A DNA stretch of 64,000 bases from Thalassotalea fonticola (GTDB lineage Bacteria > Pseudomonadota > Gammaproteobacteria > Enterobacterales > Alteromonadaceae), in contig NZ_CP136600.1 in the NCBI RefSeq assembly GCF_032911225.1, positions 868,001 to 932,000 of the forward strand, given 5' to 3'. Shown one piece after another: positions 63,646 to 64,000 of the stretch. The translations under genes were made by a program, and so were the position numbers. Numbering within the stretch: position 1 is the stretch's first letter; every line of letters starts with the position of its first letter. The notes below the pieces were generated by a model. That model had not been told where the DNA came from and did not search any database. It saw only the letters and a list, made by a program, of their open reading frames with translations.

Positions 63646-63827
63646 TCATTTTTCCATTGAAATTGCATTATTTAGCCTGCTAAGTAATGTGGATATTTGT
63701 TGATACAATATCTATCTATACAGGAAAAAAGCAGAAAAGAGAATGCTTAATTAATCGACATGTCGTAGTTGCAATGATAGTTAATGCGACCATCAATTAG
63801 AAACAAATTTAAGTTCAATTATGTTTA

Positions 63828-64000
63828 TTACATATATGCCGATGAACTGACGCTAATGTCGCCTTCAACAAAATGATCAAAGCTTTGTCGTAAAACTTGG
63901 CCATCAGGCCAGTGTAATTCAACCACACCAAGTAATGGTTGGTAGCGAGCAGTGTATAATGTCCCCCAACCATGCCAGTCGCTGGATTTTCTTAACAATG
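63828..64000 (-). CDS. C-terminal end of an unidentified protein (partial; possibly C45-peptidase-like)
   Basis: Minus-strand frame open from the right edge to a stop at 63828, about 57 codons, reading SSDWHGWGTLYTARYQPLLG, then VVELHWPDGQVLRQSFDHF. The WGTLYTA and W-x-GQxxRQSF pattern recalls the C-terminal ends of C45-type acyltransferase-like proteins, but too little is visible for a firm name. Confidence 0.55.
   Translation of the reverse strand, partial: LLRKSSDWHGWGTLYTARYQPLLGVVELHWPDGQVLRQSFDHFVEGDISVSSSAYM

Overview
The window looks like chromosomal DNA of a marine gammaproteobacterium of the order Alteromonadales, most likely Colwelliaceae (Colwellia/Thalassotalea-like). This is judged from low G+C, a monomeric isocitrate dehydrogenase, TonB-receptor and beta-propeller-regulator gene types, lineage-typical DUF proteins and gene order. 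The species cannot be fixed from sequence alone. Nearly everything is housekeeping sequence. No prophage, CRISPR array, plasmid backbone or intact insertion sequence is visible.

Layout. 1-1.5 kb: umuDC error-prone polymerase operon under an SOS box (umuC runs off the left edge). 1.6-5.0 kb: SLC13-type permease and M17 aminopeptidase. 5.2-12 kb: a membrane-anchored winged-helix/beta-propeller regulator divergent from a large TonB-dependent receptor, then an exported Shewanella-like protein phosphatase and an unexplained, strongly folded intergenic stretch. 12.3-14 kb: small exported unknown protein, low-molecular-weight tyrosine phosphatase and an NlpE_C-like exported protein. 14-18.5 kb: DAHP synthase, and divergent ppsR/ppsA (PEP synthase and its regulatory kinase/phosphorylase). 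18.7-25.4 kb: PhzF, DUF3224, YdiJ, leucine-type dehydrogenase, DUF4826, GNAT. 25.4-31.1 kb: roxA and purB-hflD-mnmA-nudJ-rluE, opposite icd, in the order also known from enterobacteria.

33.7-50.7 kb is the cspD/clpS-clpA ... infA-bpt-aat ... trxB ... lrp-ftsK-lolA-rarA-crcB-serS backbone. It holds an almost complete N-degron pathway: Aat and Bpt tag proteins, ClpS recognises them and ClpA unfolds them. Between clpA and infA sits an extra pair (arginase-family hydrolase and Bcr/CflA MFS pump) bracketed by copies of a palindromic repeat; a third copy lies beside cspD. ald occupies the space between trxB and lrp.

50.9-64 kb: a DUF3083-type protein; a two-subunit molybdenum hydroxylase (isoquinoline 1-oxidoreductase type) behind a 33-bp perfect palindrome; tusDCB-tusE, which feeds sulfur to MnmA for tRNA 2-thiouridine; yccA with a MITE-like element just upstream; tag; tRNA-Ser(UGA) followed by two decayed copies of its 3' half, each with its own terminator; an outer-membrane barrel protein; a DUF3750 lipoprotein; ChrA; an NhaC-family antiporter; and the end of an unidentified gene at the right edge.

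The most interesting signals are non-coding: the tRNA-Ser 3'-half/terminator tandem, the palindromic repeats around the clpA-infA insertion, the folded region at 12.0 kb, the MITE at yccA and the extended palindrome over the umuD SOS box. I see no convincing new multi-gene defence or biosynthetic system.
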